A stretch of 64,000 nucleotides of DNA from Actinosynnema sp. ALI-1.44 (GTDB taxonomy: Bacteria > Actinomycetota > Actinomycetes > Mycobacteriales > Pseudonocardiaceae). Positions 53,101-62,405 of the stretch are shown here, one piece after another. The notes under the pieces are model-generated. The model made no database searches and was not told the DNA's origin. It was given only the letters and a program-made list of their open reading frames with translations. Position 1 is the stretch's first letter, and every line of letters starts with the position of its first letter. The position numbers and the translations under genes are program-made. Location of the stretch: the NCBI RefSeq assembly GCF_001984155.1, contig NZ_MTQO01000053.1, forward strand, positions 310,001-374,000. The letters are read 5' to 3'.

Positions 53101-53757
53101 CAGGAACTTCGGCGAGATCGGACTGCTGTCAAAGGCGACGTTCCAGGCACCTTTGGCTCACTTTCCTTGGCATCCTGGGACGCTGCGGCGCCCGCCGACG
53201 AGTCCTATGTGGATCTGGTGCGCGCGACGTCGCAGCAACTGATCAGGCTGGATAGCCAGTGGGGCGGGATCGATGTCGCCGGTCTGGCCAACCGGGCCTT
53301 CAGTGTTGTGCGGCAGCGGATCAACACCGGTGGATACTCCACACGGGTGGAACGTGATCTCCATGCCGCCGGAGCGGAACTCGCCGAGGTGGCTGGGTGG
53401 ATCGCCTTCGACGCCGAGCGGCAGCCGCTGGCCACAGAACTGAACCATGAGGCTCTGTATCTCGCCCGACTAGCTGGCGATCGAGACATCTCGCTTCTGA
53501 CACTGTTGAACGCGAGCCTGCAAGCTTGGTATCTCCGACACGAGCGCCTGTCCATCGCGACCGCGCAAGCAGTGATCGATGACGGTTGGATCACTCCTCG
53601 AATCCACGCCATGGCACTTGTCCGTCAAGCGCGGGCGCATTCCCGCGCAGGCCACCGCGCGGATGCGCTTCGTGCATTCGATCAGGCAAGATCGTTGCAC
53701 CTCGATGGCGTGTCCGGGCAGCATCCATCGGCTCAGCCCGCGCTGTCACCTTGCTGA
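53101..53757 (+). pseudogene. Remnant of XRE-family regulator (C-terminal part)
   Basis: A frame of about 210 residues without a proper start reads SLASWDAAAPADESYVDLVR, WGGIDVAGLANRAFSVVRQR and LNHEALYLARLAGDRDISLL, then RQARAHSRAGHRADALRAFD. This is the tetratricopeptide-like C-terminal half common to actinobacterial XRE-type regulators. The N-terminal HTH is missing and the C-terminus stops early (HPSAQPALSPC). G+C is visibly lower than neighbours. Probably a truncated relic. Confidence 0.6.
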
Positions 53758-53842
53758 GGAAGACCGCTGGAGCACTCGACCGAGCCGCCGCGCCCGTCAC
53801 ACTCCGCGACACGGTCCATCACATCATTGCCCACCGATGAAA

Positions 53843-53872
53843 ACGGCCCCGAGGATGAATCCTCGGGGCCGT
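53843..53872. terminator. Terminator downstream of pckG
   Basis: 14-bp perfect stem ACGGCCCCGAGGAT / ATCCTCGGGGCCGT with a 2-base centre, 13 bases beyond the pckG stop; followed on the minus strand by TTTTCATCGG. Confidence 0.88.
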
Positions 53873-53884
53873 CACCGCACCTGG

Positions 53885-55699
53885 CTACGCTGACAGGCGC
53901 TGCTTGAGGGCTTCCAGTTCGTCACGCAGCGACGTCGGAAGCTTCTCGCCCATCTTGTCGAACCACTCCTCGATCAGCGGGATCTCCGCGAGCCACTCCT
54001 CGCGGTCGACCTTCAGCACGGCCTCGAGGTCTTCGGCCGGGGCGTCGAGGCCTTCGGTGTCCAGGTCGGCCACCGTGGGCACCCAGCCGATCGGGGTCTC
54101 GTGCGCGGCGGCCTTGCCCTCGATGCGCTCGATCGCCCACTTGAGCACGCGCGAGTTCTCGCCGAATCCCGGCCACAGGAACTGCTTCTCCGCGCCGCGG
54201 CGGAACCAGTTCACGTAGAAGATCTTCGGCAGCTTGTCCGCGTCCGCGCGCTTGCCCGTGGCGATCCAGTGTGCGAAGTAGTCCGCGGCGTTGTAGCCGA
54301 TGAACGGCAGCATCGCCATCGGGTCCCGTCGCACGACTCCGACCTTGCCCTTGGCGGCGGCCGTCGTCTCGCTCGACAGCGTCGCGCCCATGAAGGTGCC
54401 GTGGTTCCAGTCACGCGACTCGGTCACCAGCGGGATGGTGTCCTTGCGGCGGCCGCCGAAGAAGATCGCCGAGATCGGCACACCCTTCGGGTCGTCCCAC
54501 TCCGGCGCCAGGATCGGGCACTGCGACATCGGCGTGCAGTAGCGCGAGTTCGGGTGGCTCGACGGCTCGTCCGAGTCCGGCGTCCAGTCCTGCTTCTTCC
54601 ACGAGGTGAGGTGCGCGGGCGGCTCGCCCATGCCCTCCCACCAGATGTCGCCGTTGTCGGTCAGCGCCACGTTCGTGAAGACCGTGTTGCCGCGCTCGAT
54701 CGTGCGCATCGCGTTCGGGTTGGTGTGCCAGTCCGTTCCGGGGGCCACACCGAAGAACCCGGCCTCCGGGTTGACCGCGTAGAGGCGACCGTCCTCACCG
54801 AACCTCATCCACGCGATGTCGTCACCCAGCGTCTCGACCTTCCAGCCGGGGATGGTCGGCTCCAGCATCGCCAGGTTCGTCTTGCCGCAGGCGCTGGGGA
54901 ACGCCGCGGCGATGTAGTAGACCTTGTTCTCCGGCGAGATCAGCTTGAGGATCAGCATGTGCTCGGCCAGCCAGCCCTCGTCCCGGCCGATCACCGACGC
55001 GATCCGCAGCGAGTAGCACTTCTTGCCCAGCAGGGCGTTGCCGCCGTAGCCGGAGCCGTAGCTCCAGATCTCCCTGGTCTCCGGGAAGTGGCTGATGTAC
55101 TTCGTCTCGTTCGCGGGCCAGGGCACGTCCTGCTGACCTTCGGCCAGCGGCGCGCCGACCGAGTGCAGGCACGGCACGAAGTCGGCGTCGTCACCGAACT
55201 TGGCCAACGCCTTCGAACCCATGCGCGTCATCACTCGCATGGACACGACGACGTACTCCGAGTCGGTGATCTCCACACCCAGCATGGGCTTGTCCGCCTC
55301 AAGCGGCCCCATGCAGAACGGGATCACGTACATCGTGCGACCACGCATGCAGCCCCGGTAGAGCTCGGTCATGGTGGCCTTCATCTCGGCCGGGTCCATC
55401 CAGTTGTTCGTCGGCCCCGCGTCCTGCGGGTCGACCGAACATATGAACGTCCGTTCCTCGACCCTGGCGACATCGCCCGGATCCGACGCGGCCCAGAACG
55501 AGTTGGGTTTCTGCTTCAGCGCCGTGAACGTTCCTGCGTCGACCAGCTTCGCGGTGAGCCGGTCCCACTCCTCGTCCGAACCATCGGCCCACACCACGCG
55601 GTCCGGTGTGGTCAGCTGGGCAACCTCGTGCACCCACTCGAGAAGCCGCTGGTGCGTCGTCGGTGCGGTGTCCAGACCTGGAATGGCCAATGCGGTCAT
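53885..55699 (-). CDS. pckG: Phosphoenolpyruvate carboxykinase (GTP)
   Basis: 604 residues. Converts oxaloacetate and GTP to phosphoenolpyruvate in gluconeogenesis. Motifs: [23 protein letters not shown], the P-loop [12 protein letters not shown] with the reactive cysteine (about 270), metal-binding [35 protein letters not shown] and YFAHWI near the substrate lid. Length normal for the GTP-dependent actinobacterial enzyme. ATG with a GAGGCGAGATG context. Confidence 0.97.
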   Translation of the reverse strand: MTALAIPGLDTAPTTHQRLLEWVHEVAQLTTPDRVVWADGSDEEWDRLTAKLVDAGTFTALKQKPNSFWAASDPGDVARVEERTFICSVDPQDAGPTNNWMDPAEMKATMTELYRGCMRGRTMYVIPFCMGPLEADKPMLGVEITDSEYVVVSMRVMTRMGSKALAKFGDDADFVPCLHSVGAPLAEGQQDVPWPANETKYISHFPETREIWSYGSGYGGNALLGKKCYSLRIASVIGRDEGWLAEHMLILKLISPENKVYYIAAAFPSACGKTNLAMLEPTIPGWKVETLGDDIAWMRFGEDGRLYAVNPEAGFFGVAPGTDWHTNPNAMRTIERGNTVFTNVALTDNGDIWWEGMGEPPAHLTSWKKQDWTPDSDEPSSHPNSRYCTPMSQCPILAPEWDDPKGVPISAIFFGGRRKDTIPLVTESRDWNHGTFMGATLSSETTAAAKGKVGVVRRDPMAMLPFIGYNAADYFAHWIATGKRADADKLPKIFYVNWFRRGAEKQFLWPGFGENSRVLKWAIERIEGKAAAHETPIGWVPTVADLDTEGLDAPAEDLEAVLKVDREEWLAEIPLIEEWFDKMGEKLPTSLRDELEALKQRLSA

Positions 55700-56328
55700 C
55701 TCGCCTCGTCTCCTGACTGGGGTTCATAATCCGCGACCGGACGCCGTTGTCTCAAGCGCGGGGACTGCGACGTCCTCACCAATGGCTTCGCCCACCCACC
55801 GGAGGAGATGGGCGTGCCGTGAAAAGGGATGCAGCGAGGTTAACCAGGTGACGGCTGGTTAAACGACAGCTGGCGTGTGGGTTGCCTCACCGGACCGATA
55901 AGGGAATCGATTCAGCACTCGAATGCGCACGTGGGCTTTCCCACACAACCGCCGATCCCCGGGAAGATTTCCGGGCAGAGTCCGATTTCCTGATCGGTTC
56001 AGCGATCGGTTCAGAACCCGAAGGCCGCCACGCCACGCTCCGCAGTCCTTTTGCCCCAGACAGCCAAAAGGACGATGCGCCCGAGGCCACACAAATCCGG
56101 CTTTTCCTTGCCACACAAGGAAGCCGCCGATTCGCCCACACACAGTCCCCCACCCGACCCGGGGGGCGTCCCTGCTCCAGTCTACCGGGGATAGCGCTGG
56201 TCAAAGGGGTTACCGGTCGGTTGTGGACAACTGGATTCGTCGGTGATCCCACCGGTGCGAATCGAATCCGGACATGCGACCGGCCCCTGCCCGCGAACCG
56301 CGGACAGGGGCCGGAGACGGTCGGGCGG
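55700..56328. other. Intergenic region upstream of pckG
   Basis: 629 bases without a credible gene. It holds two direct copies of GATCGGTTCAG at 55992-56002 and 56004-56014 (13-base period), a TGTGGACAA DnaA-box-like site at 56222-56230, and the terminator at 56281-56313. Two short frames (55859-56143 and 55887-56252) overlap on opposite readings and have no homology cues. Probably contains the pckG promoter and operator. Confidence 0.5.
56281..56313 (-). terminator. Terminator after the acidic DxDxDG protein gene
   Basis: Near-perfect stem CGGCCCCTGCCCGCG / CGCGGACAGGGGCCG (one mismatch), loop AAC, 15 bases beyond the gene's stop. Confidence 0.8.
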
Positions 56329-56979
56329 TCAGCCCTTCTTGCTGTCGGGGACGTAGTTGCCGCTCGAGTCGACGTGGCCCTTCTCGACCTCGGTCCACTC
56401 GTCCTCGCCGGTGTGCTGCGAGATCGTGACGCTGCCGTCGGACTCGATCACCGTCATCTGGTCGGCCTCGCCGTCGCCGTCCCTGTCGGTGAAGCCGATG
56501 GTGTCGCCGTCGTCGGTCTTGACGACCGCCGTGTCGTTCTTGCCGTCCTGGTTCATGTCCACTGTGGCCGGACCGGCGCTCTTGTCCTGCGATTCGCCCG
56601 GAACGTCCACTTTGATGTCACCGCTGGCCGACGACGACTGGCCCGCGGTGGAACCGGTCGACTGGTGGTCGTCACCGCCACCGCTCTTCGGGTCGACGGG
56701 AACCCACTCGCCGGAGGCCTCGTCGTAGCGCGCGGCGCCGGTGACGTTGCCCTGCTCGTCCATCTCCACCGCCACGTCGGCGTCGCCGTCGTTGTCCACG
56801 TCGGTGAAAGCGACCTTGCTGCCGTCGTCGCCGGTGATGATCGCGGTGTCGTTGTCACCGTCCTTGTTGAGGTCGTAGTCGGCCTCGACCTCGTACTGCT
56901 CACCGTCGACCGTCACGGTCATCTCGTCGCCGTGACCGCTGTTGTTGGTGTGGTCCTGGCTGGAGTCGTCTTCGTACAC
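56329..56979 (-). CDS. Acidic DxDxDG-repeat protein, calcium-binding-like
   Basis: 216 residues, very acidic. Repeats of dockerin/EF-loop-type DxDxDGxxD: LNKDGDNDTAI, VDNDGDADVAV, MNQDGKNDTAV, DRDGDGEADQM. Two copies of a 70-residue beta domain (TVTVDGEQYEVEADYD ... and TVDMNQDGKND ...) joined by a Ser/Gly linker. No signal peptide. FG-GAP/VCBS-like proteins elsewhere bind Ca2+; here cytosolic location makes the role unclear. A family of this type is named DUF6802 in Pseudonocardiaceae, as far as I recall. Confidence 0.7.
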   Translation of the reverse strand: MYEDDSSQDHTNNSGHGDEMTVTVDGEQYEVEADYDLNKDGDNDTAIITGDDGSKVAFTDVDNDGDADVAVEMDEQGNVTGAARYDEASGEWVPVDPKSGGGDDHQSTGSTAGQSSSASGDIKVDVPGESQDKSAGPATVDMNQDGKNDTAVVKTDDGDTIGFTDRDGDGEADQMTVIESDGSVTISQHTGEDEWTEVEKGHVDSSGNYVPDSKKG

Positions 56980-57293
56980 AGCGGCCCCCTGGGGTGAAGT
57001 TGGTCCCGATTACTACGGCAGGTTGGACTCACGATAGGGCCATTCGGTTCCGGTCGCGGCCCGGCCCGCCGAATTGTGGCCTATCCACAGCCGGTGCGAC
57101 CGATGTGGCCATTGTGACTCGTGGTGCAAGGGCTGGAGCTGGGTATCCACGGATTTGTCCACAGCCTGTGGATAGAACTGTGCACAGCCTGGGGACGAGA
57201 CCTCGCCGTGACCGCGTCGAAACTCAGTTGTCCCCGGTCGCAGGAAACGAGGACCCTGGTCATGCGTCATACAGAGACGAGGAACACACGAAG
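56980..57293. other. Intergenic region with DnaA-box-like sequences
   Basis: 314 bases. Contains TTGTCCACA (57155-57163), TGTGGATAG (57167-57175), CTATCCACA (57081-57089) and a partial TATCCACGG (about 57144), all within 95 bases. No gene seen. Confidence 0.45.
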
Positions 57294-57467
57294 GTGGTGT
57301 CAGAAGTGGTTGTCGCCGGATTGGCCATGATGGTGCTGGCACTGGCCGCCTTGTTGATGGTCGTCATGACGTCGACGGAGACCGACCAGGAGCCCGCGAA
57401 CAGCGAACCCGTCGCGCCCGCGCGCGACGGGCTTCGCCCGCTAGCTGGGCAGCGCTCCCTGGCCTAG
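57294..57467 (+). CDS. Possible small membrane protein
   Basis: 57 residues from adjacent GTG codons (VVSEVVVAGLAMMVLALAAL): one strongly hydrophobic helix (residues 5-24) and a polar tail rich in Glu and Pro. A weak GAGG lies about ten bases upstream. The 3' end overlaps the convergent lipoprotein gene by 27 bases. No homology cue; coding status is unproven. Confidence 0.4.
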   Translation: MVSEVVVAGLAMMVLALAALLMVVMTSTETDQEPANSEPVAPARDGLRPLAGQRSLA

Positions 57468-58283
57468 GTTGCGCAACCGGACTTTCACCGGACGGGTGGC
57501 TTCGGCGTAGCAGACCAGGTTGGTGTAACCGCGGGCCCACGATTCGGCGTTGGGCAGTCGCCACGCGGTCGTCACTTCTTTGCTGGCGCCGCCGAGGTAT
57601 TTCTTCACCAGCGCGGGGCATTTCGCTCCCGCGGTCCGGTTCATCGAATCGTTGCCGGGGATCGCGCCGCCCGGCTTTCCGACGCTGATCACGCCGGGCA
57701 CCGCCTCGCCGAGGTGTGGCCCGTCGCACGGCCCACGGCGGATCTTGGCGTCGCGGGACGGCGAGGACACCGAACACGTCTGGAACCGGAACAACTCGTT
57801 GCCCTGCAACGCGCCTTCGACCGAACCGGTGCGCTTCACCAGGTTCTCGTCCGACCCGACCTCGGCCACCGTGCACAGCAGCCACCGCTCGCCCTTGGCC
57901 CACTGCTCCTGGTTCGGCCACAACGGCATGGCCACGAGATTGGTCGCGTCCATGTCCGGTCCGCCCAGGTACTCGGCGATCTTCTCGCGGCACGGCGGGA
58001 TGGTGAGCGTGGCCGCGGTCGCCTCGTCCGGCATCGACGTCGCGGTGAGCTTGCCGGTGTTGACCACTTCGGCGTCGTGCGGATCGGCGCAGTCGACGAC
58101 GATCGCGTTGCCGGTGTCCAGGCACTGCCCCGGCTTCGGTGGATTCTCGCCGTACATGTTGGCGGGCACGGTCACGCGCCCCGATGGCGACGTCGCCGGT
58201 GGTGCCGACGGGGACGCGGCGGGTTCACAGGCGGTGATGCCGAGTAGGACCGCGCAAGCGGCCAGCCCCCAAGCGATCCGCAT
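57441..58283 (-). CDS. Lipoprotein with two septum-formation domains
   Basis: 280 residues from the ATG at 58283. Lipobox LLGITAC gives a lipid-anchored protein after cleavage. The mature part has two repeats of a Cys-containing domain (PGQCLDTGNAIVVDCADPHDAEVV with a CREKIAEYLG segment; later RRGPCDGPHLGEAV with CPALVKKYLGG), matching the Septum_form (PF13845) pattern of actinobacterial surface proteins. Exact role unknown. Confidence 0.82.
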   Translation of the reverse strand: MRIAWGLAACAVLLGITACEPAASPSAPPATSPSGRVTVPANMYGENPPKPGQCLDTGNAIVVDCADPHDAEVVNTGKLTATSMPDEATAATLTIPPCREKIAEYLGGPDMDATNLVAMPLWPNQEQWAKGERWLLCTVAEVGSDENLVKRTGSVEGALQGNELFRFQTCSVSSPSRDAKIRRGPCDGPHLGEAVPGVISVGKPGGAIPGNDSMNRTAGAKCPALVKKYLGGASKEVTTAWRLPNAESWARGYTNLVCYAEATRPVKVRLRNLGQGALPS

Positions 58284-58458
58284 GACGTGACCGTACCGGC
58301 GCCGGTGCGTTATGTGACTGCCCGAAGTCACGATTCGGCCACTGCTGCGCACTGGCTGGATCAAGCCGGGATCCCGCGACCGGAATGTAATGCATCCGGT
58401 GCCGTGTCATGTCTACGATCCGCCCTACGTAATGGCCCGATGCGGGAGTGGGACGTCG

Positions 58459-58734
58459 ATGTCAGAGTCACCTGGGAAGACCGGGTACGGCCTGCGGTGG
58501 AACAACTGGAACCTGCTGCTGCTGGTTCCGCTGGCCATGTTGATCACACCACTGATCAACTTCGATGGCCCGCACCTGTTCGGCATGCCGTTCTTCTACT
58601 GGTCGCAGTTCGTCTTCGTGGTCGTCGGTGTGATCTGCGTGTGGGTCGTCTACGTCAAGACGAAGGATGAGCCAGTCAGCCACCAGCCCGACCGGTTGAG
58701 CGTGGACGACCTGGACGAGGGGACCACCAAGTGA
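58459..58734 (+). CDS. DUF3311 small membrane protein
   Basis: 91 residues with two transmembrane helices (NLLLLVPLAMLITPLINF and FFYWSQFVFVVVGVICVWVVY). DUF3311 proteins are obligate small partners of MctP-type symporters. Overlaps the next gene GTGA by four bases. Confidence 0.88.
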   Translation: MSESPGKTGYGLRWNNWNLLLLVPLAMLITPLINFDGPHLFGMPFFYWSQFVFVVVGVICVWVVYVKTKDEPVSHQPDRLSVDDLDEGTTK

Positions 58735-60377
58735 GCAACCTGCAGTGGACCGAGATCATCATCTTCGCGGTCCTCTTCCTTGTCGTGACCGTCCTCGGTT
58801 TCGTCGCGGCGCGCTGGCAGGCGGGCAGCACGCTGGACCACCTGGACGAATGGGGGCTCGGCGGCCGCAAGTTCGGCTCGTGGATCACCTGGTTCCTGGT
58901 CGGCGGTGACCTCTACACCGCGTACACGTTCGTCGCGGTGCCCGCGCTGGTGTTCGGCGCCGGTGCGCTCGGCTTCTACGCGTTGCCGTACACCGTGATC
59001 CTCTATCCGATCGTGTTCCTGCCGTTGCTGCGGATGTGGTCGGTGTCGCGAGTGCATGGATACGTCACGCCCGCCGACTACGTGCGCGGCCGGTACGGCT
59101 CCCGCACGCTGGCTCTGCTGATCGCGGTCACCGGGATCGTCGCCACGATGCCGTACATCGCGTTGCAGCTGGTCGGTCTGGAAGCGGTGCTGCGCACCAT
59201 GGGCTTCAACGGCTCCGGTTTCCTCGGGCACCTGCCGCTGCTGATCGCGTTCGTCGTGCTGGCTGTCTACACCTACCAGTCCGGCCTGCGCGCGCCCGCG
59301 CTGATCGCGTTCGTCAAGGACATCCTGATCTACATCGTCATCCTGGTCGCGGTGTTCTACCTGCCGTCCAAGCTGGGTGGGTGGGAGACGATCTTCAACA
59401 CGGCACAGGCGAAGTTCGATGCGACCAAGGACAACCCGAACGACGGTGTCCTGCTCAGCCCGGCCAACCAGTTGCAGTACGCGACGCTGGCGTTGGGCTC
59501 CGCGCTCGCGCTGTTCCTGTACCCGCACTCGTTGACAGGTGCGTTGGCGTCGCGGGGACGTAACGTGATCAAGCGCAACATGGTCGCGCTTCCCGCTTAC
59601 TCTCTGTTGCTGGGTTTGTTGGCGTTGCTGGGCTTCGTGGCCATCCAGGCGGCGTCGAAGCCGATCGTGAACCAGGCGACCGGGCGGCCGGACACCAACA
59701 CGATCGTTCCCGTGCTGTTCGACCAGCAGTTCCCGGCGTGGTTCGCCGGTATCGCGTTCGCCGCGATCGGGATCGGCGCGCTCGTGCCCGCCGCGATCAT
59801 GTCGATCGCCGCGGCGAACCTGTGGACGCGCAACATCTACAAGGAGTACATCAAGAAGGACGCGGACCCGAAGCAGGAAGCCAAGCAGGCCAAGCTGGCG
59901 TCGCTGATCGTGAAGTTCGGCGCGGTGCTGTTCATCCTGCTCGTCGACCCGCAGTTCTCCATCGACCTGCAGCTGATCGGCGGCGTGATCATCCTGCAGA
60001 CGCTGCCCGCGGTGGCGATCTCGTTGTACACGCGGTGGTTCCACCGGTGGGCGCTGGTCGCGGGCTGGGTCGCCGGGATGGTGTGGGGCTTCGCGATGCT
60101 CTACGAGATCCCGAACAAAGCTGCGGGCAAGGCGCACTTCGGCGGGTCGGCGCTGCCGCTCGGGCAGCTGAGCCTGTTCGGCTGGCACCCGTTCGCCGGT
60201 TCGCTCACCCAGATCTACGTCGGGTTCGTCGCACTGATCGGCAACCTGGTCGTCGCGGTCATCGCGACCTGGATCCTGCGGGCCATGAAGTCGCCCAACG
60301 GCATCGACCAGACGCAGAACGAGGACTACCACGCCGACGAGGGCGATCCGCGGCTCAAGGAAGTCGCTGTCCACTGA
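58731..60377 (+). CDS. Sodium:solute symporter, MctP-like monocarboxylate transporter
   Basis: 548 residues, about 13 transmembrane helices. SSS family: WGLGGRKFGSWITWFLVGGD, TPADYVRGRYGSRTLAL, SGLRAPALIAFVKDILIYI, and YPHSLTGALASRGRNVIKRN. The association with DUF3311 and the sequence match MctP-type carriers of lactate, pyruvate and propionate driven by Na+ or H+. Fits with the nearby gluconeogenic pckG. Confidence 0.88.
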   Translation: MSNLQWTEIIIFAVLFLVVTVLGFVAARWQAGSTLDHLDEWGLGGRKFGSWITWFLVGGDLYTAYTFVAVPALVFGAGALGFYALPYTVILYPIVFLPLLRMWSVSRVHGYVTPADYVRGRYGSRTLALLIAVTGIVATMPYIALQLVGLEAVLRTMGFNGSGFLGHLPLLIAFVVLAVYTYQSGLRAPALIAFVKDILIYIVILVAVFYLPSKLGGWETIFNTAQAKFDATKDNPNDGVLLSPANQLQYATLALGSALALFLYPHSLTGALASRGRNVIKRNMVALPAYSLLLGLLALLGFVAIQAASKPIVNQATGRPDTNTIVPVLFDQQFPAWFAGIAFAAIGIGALVPAAIMSIAAANLWTRNIYKEYIKKDADPKQEAKQAKLASLIVKFGAVLFILLVDPQFSIDLQLIGGVIILQTLPAVAISLYTRWFHRWALVAGWVAGMVWGFAMLYEIPNKAAGKAHFGGSALPLGQLSLFGWHPFAGSLTQIYVGFVALIGNLVVAVIATWILRAMKSPNGIDQTQNEDYHADEGDPRLKEVAVH

Positions 60378-60436
60378 CGACTCGCGAACCGGAGCCGGTC
60401 GTCCTGTCCACTGCGGACAGTGCGGCCGGTTTCGCG

Positions 60437-60943
60437 TTACGAGGCGCGGGTCTGCAGCGCGGAGAGGGCTTTGGCGGCGTAGTCGCGGGCCGGTTTGCAC
60501 GGCGCGAGGTGCGGGTCCGCCGCTCCCTTCTGGCGGTAGACGATCATCAGGATCTGGTCGTGGGCCACGTCCAGCGCGACGCGGCACGAAGCGATGCCGT
60601 CACTGCCCGATCCGTTGGACAGCTGGATCGCGGGGAACTTGTCGATGCCGAGCCAGCGCACGGTGTCGCCGTCGACATCGCCGGAGTAACGGCGTAAACC
60701 GCCGTCCACCCTCGGGATGACGTAGATCTCGGCCGTGCCGTTCTCGGCCATCAGGTGGCAGCCGGAGGTGATCCGGTCGGCGCCCAACGTGGCGCACACG
60801 TCCTTGTTCCGCAACGAGATGTCGGCGGGTCGTTCCAGTGGCGACATGGGTAAGTCCCACTGACCGTCGGCCATGCCGCACGCCGCGAGTAACCCCGTGG
60901 CGAGCACCGCCGAACCAATACCCGTGATGGCGCGACCAGGCAC
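60437..60943 (-). CDS. Lipoprotein, DUF3558-like
   Basis: 168 residues. Signal GIGSAVLATGLLAAC with lipobox LLAAC. Mature domain of about 145 residues with Cys pairs (KDVCATLGADRITSGCHLMAEN and ASCRVALDVAH ... APCKPARDYA), typical of DUF3558 actinobacterial lipoproteins. Convergent with the symporter. Function unknown. Confidence 0.78.
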   Translation of the reverse strand: MPGRAITGIGSAVLATGLLAACGMADGQWDLPMSPLERPADISLRNKDVCATLGADRITSGCHLMAENGTAEIYVIPRVDGGLRRYSGDVDGDTVRWLGIDKFPAIQLSNGSGSDGIASCRVALDVAHDQILMIVYRQKGAADPHLAPCKPARDYAAKALSALQTRAS

Positions 60944-61074
60944 GCCGACCTCCCTCGAAACAGCGGAAATTCCCAGGTGACCACCAAACCACTGTTCGGC
61001 TGGTTAGTCGATGCTGCGTTCGAGTGTGATTTGTTCAACCCCGGCGGGTGCAATTGCGTTCCGCGCTTTTTCGA

Positions 61075-62001
61075 CTACCGGTCGTCAAGGTCCTTGCTCC
61101 AAGTTTCTGCGGTCTGACCTGGGGCGAAGTCGTCGTGACGCTCGGATTCGACCACCGTGAAACCCCGGCTCTGGTATATCCGTCGCGCCGAGGTCAGCAC
61201 GTTCATCGTCCACAGTTGAATTGTTCGGTAGCCGACCGAAGTCGCGAACCGCAGGCACTCGTCGACCAATCGGCCGCCGACGCCCATACCGCGGGCAGTT
61301 GGTTCAACCAGTAGTAACCGCAACTTCGCGGTGACGTTGTCCTTGCGTGTGCAGAACACGCTACCGACGCGTTCCCCGTTGATTTCCGCAATCCAGCCCG
61401 CTTCGTACTCCGGGTCGTGGTTCGCCGCGAAGTCGGCGATGATCCGCGCGACGACCGCTTCGTAGGGCCTGCCCCACTGGCGCTCCTGGGCGTAGAGCGC
61501 GCCGTTGCGTTCGACGACCCACCCGAGATCTCCCGGCCGGGGTGGGCGCAGCACAACCGTGTTGTCCCGATGGGTCGCGTCGAGACGGCGGCGGATCACG
61601 TCCATGGCCGTGACGAGTTCGCGCTGGTCGTTGTCGCCGAGCGGATCGAGCAGCCGGTGGACCGCTGCCTCGGATCGCTCGTTGAGCATCTTCATGGTGG
61701 TCCGGCCGACCTCGGTCAGTCCGGCCACCTGGCGCCTGCCGTCGGTCGCCGACTTGTCGCGGTCGACCAGGCCGTCGGCCTCGAACCGGCTCAGCAGCCG
61801 GGACAGGTAGCCGGCGTCCAGGCCCAGATCCCGGCGCAAGGTCGTGACCTCGGTGTGCTCGCGTTGGCTCAACTCGTAGAGCACGCGCGACTCGGTGAGC
61901 GAGTAGGGCGTTTCGTTCAAGCCTTCGGCGAGCACGCCGAGTACGCGCGTGTAGAAGCGGTTGAACTCACGGATGGACTGGACGCGTTCGTCCGGGATCA
62001 T
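61075..62001 (-). CDS. MarR-GNAT bifunctional regulator/acetyltransferase
   Basis: 308 residues. Residues 1-145 are a MarR winged helix (NETPYSLTESRVLYEL ... SRLLSRFEADGLVDRDKSATDGRRQ); residues 150-308 a GNAT acetyltransferase with acetyl-CoA motif VEPTARGMGVGGRLVDECL and ARRIYQSRGFTVVESE. Such fusions are widespread in soil bacteria; substrate unknown. ATG is preceded by GAGGTGG. Confidence 0.9.
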   Translation of the reverse strand: MIPDERVQSIREFNRFYTRVLGVLAEGLNETPYSLTESRVLYELSQREHTEVTTLRRDLGLDAGYLSRLLSRFEADGLVDRDKSATDGRRQVAGLTEVGRTTMKMLNERSEAAVHRLLDPLGDNDQRELVTAMDVIRRRLDATHRDNTVVLRPPRPGDLGWVVERNGALYAQERQWGRPYEAVVARIIADFAANHDPEYEAGWIAEINGERVGSVFCTRKDNVTAKLRLLLVEPTARGMGVGGRLVDECLRFATSVGYRTIQLWTMNVLTSARRIYQSRGFTVVESERHDDFAPGQTAETWSKDLDDR

Positions 62002-62048
62002 TGGACCACCTCAAAGAACTCTTTGACGCAGTCAAATATATCGGGCCG

Positions 62049-62126
62049 TCAACCCTTGGTTGTGTGGTCGACAACGGCTCCGGCCGCGATCTTGGTTCCA
62101 CCGACGTCCAGCGCGAGAACGGTCAT
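62049..62126 (-). pseudogene. N-terminal fragment of a ROK-family sugar kinase
   Basis: Only 25 codons, MTVLALDVGGTKIAAGAVVD and five more before TGA. This is the first strand of ROK glucokinases (phosphate-1 motif DVGGTKIAAG), with a good ATG context, but the rest of the gene is absent: the reading continues into the region before the MarR-GNAT gene. Remnant left by deletion. Confidence 0.7.
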
Positions 62127-62405
62127 CCCCACGCGGGACACACCAACGAGGGAACGTCTACCCGGTTCGTGACCGGCTGGCGACCGCCCGGGCCGCCGGG
62201 CCGGACCACCGGCCCGAGACAGTGGAAGACCCCGGGATGCTGCCAGGTCGGGGGTCCGCCAGCATCTCGGGGTCACTGGGAACATCGCCGGTCTGTACCA
62301 AGTCGTTACCGACTTCCCGGATGTGTTCCAGCTCACTCTTTCGAGTGTACTTATTCAGCTGTTGGTGGATGGCTCAACCACTCTGCGTGCTGGCCCGACC
62401 CTGGG
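62127..62405. other. Intergenic region, no gene identified
   Basis: 279 bases between the ROK fragment and a small gene. Longer frames through it show no homology and have unlike codon use; it may be deleted remains of the ROK locus. Confidence 0.4.

Noticed and set aside
55859-56252. Short overlapping frames upstream of pckG
   Set aside because: Arg/Ser-rich translation with no homology, overlapping on both strands, in a region with repeats and terminator-like DNA.
56250-56275. GGTGCGAATCGAATCC, a possible tRNA T-arm
   Set aside because: No acceptor stem, anticodon arm or D arm can be built around it.
60404-60421. CTGTCCACTGCGGACAG hairpin after the symporter gene
   Set aside because: Short stem with no T-run; could be a weak terminator but evidence is too thin.
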